Source of the DNA: Pseudoalteromonas sp. NC201
GTDB taxonomy: Bacteria > Pseudomonadota > Gammaproteobacteria > Enterobacterales > Alteromonadaceae
Direction: 5' to 3'
DNA: 64,000 nt
NCBI RefSeq assembly: GCF_002850255.1
Contig: NZ_CP022522.1
Coordinates: 1,158,501 to 1,222,500 of the forward strand
The translations under genes and the position numbers were made by a program. Below the pieces are notes generated by a model. The model worked only from the letters and a program-made list of their open reading frames with translations. It did not search any database and was not told the DNA's origin. This document shows, in pieces, positions 1-8,400 of the stretch (the first letter of the stretch is position 1; each line of letters begins with the position of its first letter).

Positions 1-1555
1 CGATGACTTGAACAGTCACGCCGCTACTGGACAGCTGATCATTATTGTCGTTGATGGCCGTGGCATAAAGTGTTTTTGTGCCGATTGAGGCCGGTGCATA
101 ACTATATTCGTAGGGTGGCGTTGTGTCTGTATTGAGTAACACGCCATCAGCATAAAACTGTACTTGAGTGATTTGTCCAACAAAAGAGGATGCTTGTGCA
201 ATCAATTGAGTGGAATTACCCAAGGTAATTTGGCTGCCGCTAGTGGGGGCGAGTAAATCAACGGCAATCGGTTTATCTGTAACATTCACTGTAATTGTTT
301 GCTCGCTTTGATTACTTTCGTTATCCACGGCAATGGCTTTTAAACTCACCGGATTGAGGGCTGTCGGTGTCCAGCTGTGACTAAGTGTTCCTTGATTGGC
401 TGTGGCAAGGAGTGTGTTGCCGGCATAGAGTGACAGTGTAGCAATACTGCCGTCTGTATCTTGAGCACTGACAGAGATAGTGGTGGGCGCATTGACCAAA
501 ACAGTACCATTATTGGACGGGCTTTCGAACGTTACGGTTGGCGCGATTGCACAGATCCCTAAATCGCTCCATGCATCGCTCCAATACTGGCCTGCACCTG
601 GCTCATATGCCCATTGCGCGTTTGAGCTACACCAACCTGCAATATCACAGCGATATTTATGATTATTATGAGCGACGAGTTCACCAGCCTGGTAATTTTG
701 TCCAGCGCTATATGCTCTAAGGCCTAGGCAGCCACCTCCCACTTTTGTTAGCACATCGATGGCAAGGTTTGCCTCACTTACCAAGCCTTGATTGTCCATC
801 GCTTTTACATTTAGTTGGTTCACGCCAACTTGCTCCGCTTGGAATTGGAACTCAAAAGGAGAGGTTGTTAGGTTCGCGACAAGCTGATTGTTCAGGCTAA
901 TTTCCACTCTCGCAATAGTACCGTCGCTATCTTCAGCTGTGACGCTGATCCCTACCATATCGCCTTGATAGAACTGCTGGCCGTTGGTTGGCGCTACAAT
1001 GGATACGTTCGGTGGTAAATTTCCTCCGCCCGGTTTTACTGTGATCCGTGCTGATTGCGAACTTCCGGTTAGCCCTTGGGCATCGGTGGCAATTGCACTG
1101 ATATCGTATTCGCCAAGTACTGCGTTCCAAGTGGTTTGAAATGGCGCGGTAGTGTCCGTAGCGATAACTTGCCCATTTACTAAGAATTCGACATAAGCCA
1201 GGTCACCATCGACATCATTGGCATTAGCGGAAAAAACAGCGCTGTCATTTTCGCCCAGCACAGCGCCATTATTTGGGCTGGTGAGTACGACACTCGGTGC
1301 TTGACCTGACCCCGTTGCACAAGTCCCCAATGACCGCCAGACATCATAAGGACCGGAGTGGCCTGCTGGATTGTCGTTCTGACTATACCACTTTGCTTCA
1401 TATGCTTGGTTTTGGGACTGTGTGATATCCCCTTGTCTGTAGACTTGTTGTTCAGACCAAGGGCTTAAATTACTACAGTCGTAGGAGTTTGCTTGGCCTG
1501 CGAGGATGAGAGCACCACTCGTCCAAGCCAATCGTAATATAGAAGTTGGTTTCAT
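1..1555 (-). CDS. Secreted multidomain chitin-binding protein, partial (C-terminus beyond window)
   Basis: The frame is open from an ATG at 1555 to the window edge, giving the first ~518 residues. It starts with a signal peptide (residues 1-24, ending GQANS). Next comes a CBM5/12-type chitin-binding module (about 25-80; YDCSNLSPW, QAYEAKWYS, the closing W-SLGTC). Two Ig-like/Big_9-type domains follow (about 86-260, each with a P-x-V-x-x-x-xP-x-NG start), then a second CBM5/12-like module (about 264-328; NYQAGELV, HKYRC, AWSDLGIC), then two more Ig-like domains. This layout is usual for secreted GH18 or GH19 chitinases and other chitin-active enzymes, where the catalytic domain sits after the binding modules. 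No catalytic domain is visible here, so the enzymatic role is inferred. A surface adhesin is the alternative. Confidence 0.75.
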   Translation of the reverse strand, partial: MKPTSILRLAWTSGALILAGQANSYDCSNLSPWSEQQVYRQGDITQSQNQAYEAKWYSQNDNPAGHSGPYDVWRSLGTCATGSGQAPSVVLTSPNNGAVLGENDSAVFSANANDVDGDLAYVEFLVNGQVIATDTTAPFQTTWNAVLGEYDISAIATDAQGLTGSSQSARITVKPGGGNLPPNVSIVAPTNGQQFYQGDMVGISVTAEDSDGTIARVEISLNNQLVANLTTSPFEFQFQAEQVGVNQLNVKAMDNQGLVSEANLAIDVLTKVGGGCLGLRAYSAGQNYQAGELVAHNNHKYRCDIAGWCSSNAQWAYEPGAGQYWSDAWSDLGICAIAPTVTFESPSNNGTVLVNAPTTISVSAQDTDGSIATLSLYAGNTLLATANQGTLSHSWTPTALNPVSLKAIAVDNESNQSEQTITVNVTDKPIAVDLLAPTSGSQITLGNSTQLIAQASSFVGQITQVQFYADGVLLNTDTTPPYEYSYAPASIGTKTLYATAINDNNDQLSSSGVTVQVI

Positions 1556-1752
1556 ACTGATCCCTTACATGTTGTTGTGTGTTTTATGAACAAAACCAAA
1601 TTAGCATATAGGTAAATAATTCGTTAATCAACACTCGAGTTATGAGTAAATCTCATCGCTGCAATAACCTGAGCATCGCAATTTTAATTCGCATATTTCA
1701 AATAATCGGCTAGGTTTAGAGGGAATTTAACGGACTTTATAGGATCCATATA

Positions 1753-2226
1753 ATGGCGACTTCTTCAATTCCCTCCGGTTATCATTCACTCACGCCTTAC
1801 CTCATTGTGGCTGGTGCAGCAAAAGCTATCGAATTTTACCGAGCTGCTTTTGGCGCGAGCGTAAAGCTTCAGTTACCTATACCAGATGGAGGAATAGCAC
1901 ATGCGGAGCTGCTGATTGGTAACTCTTATGTGATGCTTTCAGATATGTGCCCTGATATGCACTTTAAAGATCCCAGTGAGCTTGGTGGTACGCCCGTTAG
2001 CTTGATGTTGTATGTTGACGATGTGGACACTGTGTTTGCGGGGGCAATTGAATTGGGGGCACAGCAAGTCACGCCCGTTTGTGATCAGTTTTATGGTGAT
2101 AGGGCGGGAACGCTACGAGACCCATTTGGTCATGTCTGGACGATTGGCACGCATAAAGAAGATCTCACAGAAACCGAGTTACTCGCGCGTATGGCTGATT
2201 TTATGGATAAGCAACAAGATGCCTAG
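1753..2226 (+). CDS. VOC-superfamily (PhnB/glyoxalase-like) protein
   Basis: A 157-residue single-gene protein of the vicinal oxygen chelate fold. The N-terminal half carries the typical LTPYLIVAGAAKAIEFY strand-helix with the family's FY-x-x-x-FGA segment, and the C-terminal half ends in YGDRAGTLRDPFGHVW, the recurrent VOC motif. Family members include PhnB-like proteins, glyoxalases, bleomycin-resistance proteins and dioxygenases, so the substrate cannot be read from sequence. An AGGA box at 1741-1744 precedes the ATG. It stands alone, divergent from the chitin-binding gene and followed by an AT-rich spacer. Confidence 0.75.
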   Translation: MATSSIPSGYHSLTPYLIVAGAAKAIEFYRAAFGASVKLQLPIPDGGIAHAELLIGNSYVMLSDMCPDMHFKDPSELGGTPVSLMLYVDDVDTVFAGAIELGAQQVTPVCDQFYGDRAGTLRDPFGHVWTIGTHKEDLTETELLARMADFMDKQQDA

Positions 2227-2423
2227 TTGAGGTAAGCTTATCTCATTAGATTGCAGATTTATTAATTTTTTGTTTGTTTTTGACGGTGCGTTTCTTTGAG
2301 GTGCTTGGTTAGAAGTTATTATTTAACATGTGGTTAAGTGTTGTATTTGTGGTGAGTGAATTTTAAAGTTGATTTTATTGTTAATAATGTTGAATTTTTT
2401 ATTTTTTCATGGCAGCTTAAGAA

Positions 2424-2447
2424 TTAGTGATAAATTTTGATCACTAA
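2424..2447 (+). promoter_or_regulatory. Perfect inverted repeat upstream of the small peptide genes
   Basis: The arms TTAGTGAT and ATCACTAA are perfect 8-base inverted repeats around an 8-base AT-rich spacer. They end 23 bases before the start codon at 2471. The size and symmetry suit an operator for a dimeric regulator or a 5' UTR hairpin. The spacing does not fit CRP, which has six bases between GTGA and TCAC; here there are ten. No regulator is assigned. Confidence 0.45.
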
Positions 2448-2470
2448 ACGACTATTTCAAGGAAATGATA

Positions 2471-2638
2471 ATGAAATTAAAATTAAAAAAATCAGCGTTG
2501 AAGCAACTAGATAAAAACCAAAACCTACCTTTACAGCAAACCCCTCAAGTAGCTGGCGGTGCTGAGCCAAATACCAGAATCCCATGCCGTTTAACGGAAA
2601 CGTTGACTGGTACGGATTATGGTCAGTGCCGTTGTTAG
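2471..2638 (+). CDS. Small peptide with Gly-Gly leader motif, RiPP/bacteriocin-precursor-like (copy 1)
   Basis: A 55-residue ORF with a good ribosome site (AAGGAAA at 2459-2465). Residues 1-30 form a basic leader beginning MKLKLKKSALKQLDK and ending TPQVAGG. Residues 31-55 are a short tail with three Cys and several Thr, ending GQCRC. The next ORF (2750-2908) repeats this layout: the leaders match at most positions and both tails share CR, LTET and a final QC-x-C. Conserved leaders with a double-Gly and variable Cys/Thr-rich tails are typical of ribosomal peptide precursors processed by a peptidase-exporter. No modification or export gene lies nearby, so function is inferred. The duplication argues strongly that the ORF is real. 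Confidence 0.7.
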   Translation: MKLKLKKSALKQLDKNQNLPLQQTPQVAGGAEPNTRIPCRLTETLTGTDYGQCRC

Positions 2639-2749
2639 TATAGTCGAGCAGTGTTTTAGGTTAGCCTGATGAGGTGGAGAATCTACTTGTTGGACTATCA
2701 ACCTTAAACAACATAATTTATAAATTAAGATTAACTCAAGGATAATAAG

Positions 2750-2908
2750 ATGAAATTGAAATTTAAAAAAACAGCATTAAAACAATTAGATAAACAACAA
2801 AGCTTGCCTCAAGAGCAAACACCAAACATCGCTGGTGGTGCGACAGGTATTCGTTGTCGTCCGCCTTTGACGGAAACTGGTAACCAATACTGGCAGTGTG
2901 AGTGTTAA
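2750..2908 (+). CDS. Small peptide with Gly-Gly leader motif, RiPP/bacteriocin-precursor-like (copy 2)
   Basis: A 52-residue paralogue of the peptide at 2471-2638, preceded by an AAGGA ribosome site (2738-2742). The leader MKLKFKKTALKQLDK...QTPNIAGG aligns without gaps to copy 1 over 30 residues. The 22-residue tail has three Cys (one in IRCRPP, then the final QCEC) and keeps LTET. Selection on the leader and on the Cys/LTET positions, with divergence elsewhere, is what a family of processed peptides would show. A rho-independent terminator follows at 2933-2957, so both genes could lie on one transcript of about 500 nt. The maturation enzyme is unknown and not in this window. Confidence 0.72.
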   Translation: MKLKFKKTALKQLDKQQSLPQEQTPNIAGGATGIRCRPPLTETGNQYWQCEC

Positions 2909-2932
2909 GGTTAGTGATAAATTAACTTGCAT

Positions 2933-2957
2933 AAGCTCACAGTAAAGTGAGCTTTTT
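2933..2957 (+). terminator. Rho-independent terminator after the small peptide genes
   Basis: An 8-bp perfect stem (AAGCTCAC / GTGAGCTT) with a six-base loop runs straight into a T tract. It lies 24 bases after the stop of the second peptide gene. Confidence 0.8.
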
Positions 2958-2977
2958 TATTTCCGAAAGTTACCAGT

Positions 2978-3994
2978 TTATTTTATTTTCATATAATTCA
3001 ATGATTTACGTATTTTGTAACGCCTCAATAAGTTAAGCGGTTTACGCTTTAATCCAGCAGCAATTACGGTCTCTGTTGCAGCGAGTATGCGCTCGGCGCT
3101 TTTACCATCGCGGTAAGGGTGCACTTGCTGAATATATTGCTCAATACGTTCACTTTGTGCGTCGGAGAGGTTGAGTGCTTGTTCAACCGCTGCAGATAAT
3201 TGGCCTGCGTCGGTAATATTGATTAAGGCATCTTGAGGTTGGTGATTATTAAAAGTGATAACCGGTTTACCAATTAATAGTGACTCATCAACGGCGCTAG
3301 AGGTATCAGAAATCACCACATCGGCTTGCTGAATGAGTGGAATAAGATTGTCATTTCCGGCGATTTCAAAGTCGCTGATGGTTTCAAGTTCTATGTACAT
3401 CTGTTGCCACTGCTGTTTCGTCTTAGGATGAAACTTAAGTTGGACTTTGTATTTTCCTGATTCTGCGAGCTGTTTGATTTGTGCATGTAATGCTTCAAGC
3501 GACGTGAGATTGGGTGAAAAAGTGGGAGCGTACAGTATGACTGGCTTTTCATTCTCTTGCTTGGTGTAATCAAAATAAGGGTCGAGTTTTGGCCAGCCAG
3601 TTTCAATCACTGAGAAATAACCATGTTTTTGTGCAAGTTGGTTAAATGGCGCAGTGGTAATTGGGCCGTGAGTACAATACAAATCGAAGAAACCGCGGAT
3701 CCCAAAGTGACCTTTCTTTTTATATTCCAATCCGTGAAATACTTGCACTTTGGCGCCTGGAAAAAAGTCAGGAACAACGTTTCCAGGTACAAATACTGCT
3801 CTGGGGTTAAACGCCTTGACGTCCTCTACGCTCAGTAACTCTGATTCGTCTGGTGCAAGTGAACTTGAGTTTACATCTTTACCTTTTAAAAACCATTTCA
3901 CCACATCACCGTTTGCACGGATAGCATTTTGGAGGGGTCTTAGAATGGCAAAGCTATATGGCTGCTCAATGTAGAAAAGATAATGTTTAGGCAT
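2978..3994 (-). CDS. CDP-glycerol:polyglycerol-phosphate glycerophosphotransferase-like protein
   Basis: A 338-residue protein of the Glyphos_transf (TagB/TagF-like, GT-B fold) family. Family landmarks are visible: VFHGLEYKKKGHFG in the N-terminal half, FDLYCTHGP, then ETGWPKLDPYF, VILYAPTFSPN, KFHPKT and the C-terminal nucleotide-binding segment VVISDTSSAVDESLLIGKPVITF. Enzymes of this family move glycerol phosphate or related polyol phosphates onto wall, capsule or lipopolysaccharide glycans. In Gram-negatives the likely target is surface polysaccharide, but no other glycan genes are adjacent. It lacks a signal peptide and is probably cytosolic or peripherally membrane-bound. Confidence 0.72.
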   Translation of the reverse strand: MPKHYLFYIEQPYSFAILRPLQNAIRANGDVVKWFLKGKDVNSSSLAPDESELLSVEDVKAFNPRAVFVPGNVVPDFFPGAKVQVFHGLEYKKKGHFGIRGFFDLYCTHGPITTAPFNQLAQKHGYFSVIETGWPKLDPYFDYTKQENEKPVILYAPTFSPNLTSLEALHAQIKQLAESGKYKVQLKFHPKTKQQWQQMYIELETISDFEIAGNDNLIPLIQQADVVISDTSSAVDESLLIGKPVITFNNHQPQDALINITDAGQLSAAVEQALNLSDAQSERIEQYIQQVHPYRDGKSAERILAATETVIAAGLKRKPLNLLRRYKIRKSLNYMKIK

Positions 3995-4107
3995 TGAAAG
4001 TCACTTATAAAATCAGAGTTTATGGCCAGCACTTGAATGGCGCAGCTAGGGCCAGAGCGATATTAAGCAAATAATACCGCTTTTACCGCATCAATACCAA
4101 ACATCCG

Positions 4108-5148
4108 TTACTTGGCTGTACTGTTGCTGATACGTGAATGCACCTCAGTGGCTTGAGCCATCATGTTATCCATTAAGGTTTGTACTGATTCGATTTCTCG
4201 AATTAAGCCTTGAGATTGACCAATAAATTGCACGCCATGGTCTAAATCTCCGTGGATTGTGGCGGCTTCAAGCTTTTCGGTGGCGGCACCAAAGAGTGAC
4301 AGCATCTTAATTTTATCGAATTGAGATAACAGTCCTAGTAGTAGCTTCCATAAGGGCATGTCGACCATTTTTGCAGCCTTGAATGATTTTATGATGGCCA
4401 TGAAAAAGTTCATCGGGCGGCGCGTTGCCTTTTCAGCCATGGGGGTTTTCATTACTCGAGCATAAAGACCATCGAAGTTTTTGGAATAAATCGTCTGTTC
4501 AACGTCTTTTTCCACAACGGTATTTTTGACATGTTGATGCAAAGGGCTTTCTTTAGATGTTGCAAAACGAGAGCCCATCGCAATGCCCTCTGCGCCAAGC
4601 GCTAGCGCGGCGATAAGTCCTCGACCATCGGCAAATCCCCCTGCGGCAATTACAGGTATATTGACGATATCGACTATGCTCGGCACTAAACACAGTGAAG
4701 TCACTTCACCACCATGGGCTGCGGCCTCATGACCTGTAACTAATAGCGCATCAACGCCAGATTTTTGTGCTGCTAATGCATGCTTTTGCGTCACCACTGT
4801 GGCAATGACTTTTCCGCCGTAGGCTTTAGCTGCTTGTACTAGCCAATCGCCTTTTCCTAAAGAAAAATTGATAACAGGCACTTGCTCTTCTAATGCGACT
4901 TTGGCATTTTCTTTGGCGCCTGGCATCATTAACGTCACACCAATACCAAAAGGTTTATCGGTGAGTGCACGAATTTTTCGTATTGCTTGACGTGTCTCGT
5001 CCTGACTGAGCGGGCCCGTGGCTAAAATACCTAAGCCACCAGCATTGCTCACTGCCGCAACAAGCTCAGGGACAGAAATCCAGCTCATGCCGGGTAATAT
5101 AATGGGTTTTTCGATGCCAAATAATTCGGTGATAGCAGTTTTCATCAT
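4108..5148 (-). CDS. Nitronate monooxygenase / NAD(P)H-dependent flavin oxidoreductase family
   Basis: A 346-residue TIM-barrel FMN enzyme of the 2-nitropropane dioxygenase/NMO family. The sequence shows the N-terminal KPIILPGMSWIS segment, AAVSNAGGLGILATG, the conserved GHEAAAHGGE loop that holds the catalytic His region, and the FMN-phosphate motif AAGGFADGRGLIAALALGAEG followed by MGSRF. Members oxidise alkyl nitronates or act as quinone or enoyl reductases, so the true substrate is uncertain. Two adjacent ATG codons could serve as start (5148 or 5145). It stands alone on the minus strand. Confidence 0.8.
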   Translation of the reverse strand: MMKTAITELFGIEKPIILPGMSWISVPELVAAVSNAGGLGILATGPLSQDETRQAIRKIRALTDKPFGIGVTLMMPGAKENAKVALEEQVPVINFSLGKGDWLVQAAKAYGGKVIATVVTQKHALAAQKSGVDALLVTGHEAAAHGGEVTSLCLVPSIVDIVNIPVIAAGGFADGRGLIAALALGAEGIAMGSRFATSKESPLHQHVKNTVVEKDVEQTIYSKNFDGLYARVMKTPMAEKATRRPMNFFMAIIKSFKAAKMVDMPLWKLLLGLLSQFDKIKMLSLFGAATEKLEAATIHGDLDHGVQFIGQSQGLIREIESVQTLMDNMMAQATEVHSRISNSTAK

Positions 5149-5245
5149 TGTTATTCTACTGGTCAGATGTGTTTATGAGCATAGCTGGAATTTTGCGTGA
5201 AGTGAATACTGGTTGTAAGATACCTGTTTAGAAAGAGGAGCTAAG

Positions 5246-5425
5246 ATGAACGTAGTTATATTATTAGTGAGTTTAGTCATCGCATTGGTTGTCTTGATAC
5301 CGCTGTTGGAAAAGTATCAGCAGCGCTTAGGGCTAGATAAAATGCAAAAGTATGCCAAATATGTACTGCCTTTATTAATGGTGACGCTGATCATTAAACT
5401 TATCTACGTTTTGGTGGCCGGGTAA
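5246..5425 (+). CDS. Small two-helix membrane protein, unknown function
   Basis: A 59-residue ORF with a strong ribosome site (AGAGGAG at 5233-5239). Two hydrophobic helices (about residues 2-19 and 40-57) flank a charged loop rich in Gln, Lys and Tyr (LEKYQQRLGLDKMQKYAKY). I do not recognise the family. The good ribosome site, the clean two-helix layout and its place before a hairpin shared with the convergent operon support a real gene. Confidence 0.55.
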   Translation: MNVVILLVSLVIALVVLIPLLEKYQQRLGLDKMQKYAKYVLPLLMVTLIIKLIYVLVAG

Positions 5426-5426
5426 C

Positions 5427-5454
5427 AAGCGCCGAGCTATTTTTTGCGGCGCTT
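5427..5454. terminator. Hairpin between convergent genes
   Basis: Perfect 8-bp arms AAGCGCCG / CGGCGCTT enclose a 12-base loop containing a T run. It overlaps the last codons of the capB-like gene and lies just after the stop of the small membrane protein. It may end transcription from both sides, though no long T tract follows on either strand. Confidence 0.45.
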
Positions 5455-8400
5455 ACCATTTTGTAACTTCAACCATCCCGGTTTTTGCGAACGATTTAAT
5501 TCACTTAAAATAAGGGTTGCCTTTTCTATTGTGATCCTAAAGTCGGCGATATCTTTGTATACCTGAACTGCTATTTTCTTTCTTTTTACCGCCGCGCCGG
5601 CATCTAAAAATGACTCGACCAATTTATTCAAAAAGCGTGTTAGCGGCGAGCGAGCTCGGGTATTATCTTTACTTCCTAAGCGTTGTATTTGTTGCTCTAG
5701 TTTGCGCTTTATTTGCGTTAATTCGGCTTGGCTAAATTCGCTTTGGGCATTGGGCAACGCTTCGAACAAGTCGAGCTTGTCAGCTAAGTATTGGCATTCA
5801 ATCGCGCTGAGTTCCTCTTGTTGTAAAATTCTACTTAAGCCATTTCTAAACTCAGTTTGTGTCACGTTGCGGTGGCTCAGACGCTCGCAATGCTGATTAA
5901 ACAACTGCCACTTTTGCCACATGTAAACATAGCCCAGTCCCGCGCCTTTGATATTTTGCATGCCGACGATAATTTGGTGTTCATTTGGCAGTGCTTGTTT
6001 TGCAATGATTTGGTTTAAAGCATCAGGCTTGATGTCGCTATCATGCACTAACGTACATTTGAGAGAGGCAAGTTGCTCTGCAAGCGCTGCGGTTTGCGAA
6101 AGCCTAGTGCTCAGGTCTTCAACTTCCAAAAGCGACTGGGCAATTGTCCACGCTTCAAAACGCTTTAGAGTAGGATGATGTGTGTCGTCCTCATTATTAA
6201 GTTGCGACTGCAGCGAGTCGAGGCTTGAAAACGCAGACTCAGGTAGCTTGTCTGTCGTAGTATTTAATGATGCGATCAGCGCATCTCGCGATAATGTGAG
6301 CCTAAGGCGCCTGAGTAAATCGCGCAGTGCGTTGTGGTCGTTATTGCTGAAAATACTGTGTAAGAGATTTTCCAGTGCAACCATAAAGTACTTAAAGAAG
6401 CCATCGATATTGGTGCCGATCACCACAATGGCATCAAAATGCAGATCATTGGCCAGAATGTTCGCAAATACTTGCGAGCGCGCTACACGGTCGTTACGAT
6501 TATTAATTAATGCAACAATTTGCGCCTGCTTTCCCTGTTCGACGATGTTTAAGCGTTTCCAATTTTCTATCGTTGCTAGGCGTTCGTTGGCAGACATGCT
6601 GTTGATAAAGCTTTGACTGATTGCACCAATCTTTGCAGTCGTAAACTGCTGAAGCACGCCAACATCGGGAATAACCCTAGAAGCCGTTTCTTTGAACACA
6701 TAGTCTTTATTGATGCCAATATATTGCGCCATTTTGCAGACTAAGGCGATGTTATCCGGATGCTCAACATAGGGATATTTTGCGAGAATGTCAGGCGTTA
6801 TTTGATACCCATCACCCCAATGAATCTGAATGAGTGACGTGTTTTTTTGCTCCGCCGCCAAGTTGAGTACTGAAGCCATATTCTGCTCGGCGGTGAACAC
6901 TTGGGTGTTGTAACCCAAAAAGGCAGACATCTCTTTTGCTACATCCAAGCCTGTTGGGCCTAAAATATCTTCATGATCTGGGTAGGCATTAGTAATGGTG
7001 GCGAAGTTATCTTTCATCCAGCGCACTAGAATTTTTACATATCTCGGAGTCAGGCCCATACATTCCCACAGGAAAACGTCCGCTTTTACCTGCTTTGCAA
7101 AATGTAGCACATCAGCTTGCTCCCAAATACTCGCTTTGTCGAAAGGCCGAAATAGTGGGATCTCATATTGCTCACCAGAAATTTTTGAATAGATAAGCAT
7201 TGCTTCACAGCCCGTGGTCTTGCTCACGACTCTCAGCGCCAAACTGCTAAATAAGGCCGACTTCAGCCTCTCGGTTCCTGATTTTCCTCGTGTTCCCCAG
7301 CCGCCAATGGACACCGGAATGTGTTTTCGATTTTGTTTTATTCTTTTACTGACATAAATATGCCGAGTCCAAAAGTAGCTAATAAATGCAAGCACAAAGA
7401 AAACCAGCTGCGAAATACTATTTTGATAAATGGCATCGACGTATTCTTTAAAACTGCTCCAAATGGTGAGTAGCGCAGAGGTGACACCAGAGCGAGTATA
7501 AAGTTGCTGAATGTCTTTCGCGACAGGAAAAGGCGTTTTTGCGATGTCGCCATAGGCACTAAAGTGTAGAGAAAACCCCAGCGTGTTAAGTGCATCCAAA
7601 TACTTACCTTGCTCAAGTTCGTTGCCCTTTCGTAAGCGGTCTAGTTCTGCAAACTGCCATGTTATGGTCCAGTACGCCTTAAGGCGTCGCCACAAAGTCG
7701 ATGGCGGAGTAACGGCTAAAATACCATCCGGCGTATAGGTTTTGGCGTCTTCTTTACTGTGGTCATTAGTCAGTACACTTAGCAAAAAGTCGAGTAATGG
7801 TAGATGTGGTCGACTCGTTTGTTCGGCGATATTAAAGAGCAACTCCCCCGGCACTTTTGTTTCGCTAATTTCCGCGGTAGTGCAGCTAGGGACGTGGATC
7901 GATACGCTGGGCTTTTTCGCTTTGGTATGGGAATAGCTTTGACGTTTATCGGTACTTGGTTGTCTTATTTCGTGTATTACTCGCCATAATCTTCTTGCTT
8001 GACGATATCCTTGTTGGATACGCCAGCCAGCTTTTGTTTTTGAGGCATTAAGACTTTGACCGCGCTGTGCAATATAAGAAAGTGAGCGGCCCAGTTCATC
8101 ACGAGACCAAGTTGCCAATGCGTCACTTTGTTCGTTGGCTTCAAGAGAAGCATTGAGCTGCGCGATGATGGCTTGATGATAGAAGCTACCTAGCTGTTCC
8201 CTGGCTCTGGTGATATAACGGCAAACGGCGATGTTTGTTTCGTTCGATAAGCAGTCATTTAAGGTATCAATAAACCGTTTGAAGCAGAGTTCGGCTTGAT
8301 TTGATTCAAGTTGCATATTCAGCATAATACGTGCGCTTTGCTCAAGCGCTAAGCGCTTGAGCTGCATACTAAAGTCGCCTGTTAGCACACGTTGCCACAG

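Noticed and set aside
2424..2447. CRP site reading of the TTAGTGAT/ATCACTAA palindrome
   Set aside because: CRP needs six bases between GTGA and TCAC; here there are ten, so it was kept only as an unassigned operator-like repeat.
6182..6616. 144-codon plus-strand ORF inside the capB-like gene
   Set aside because: It lies wholly antisense to a well-supported coding region, has no ribosome site or recognisable fold, and is one of many such shadows.
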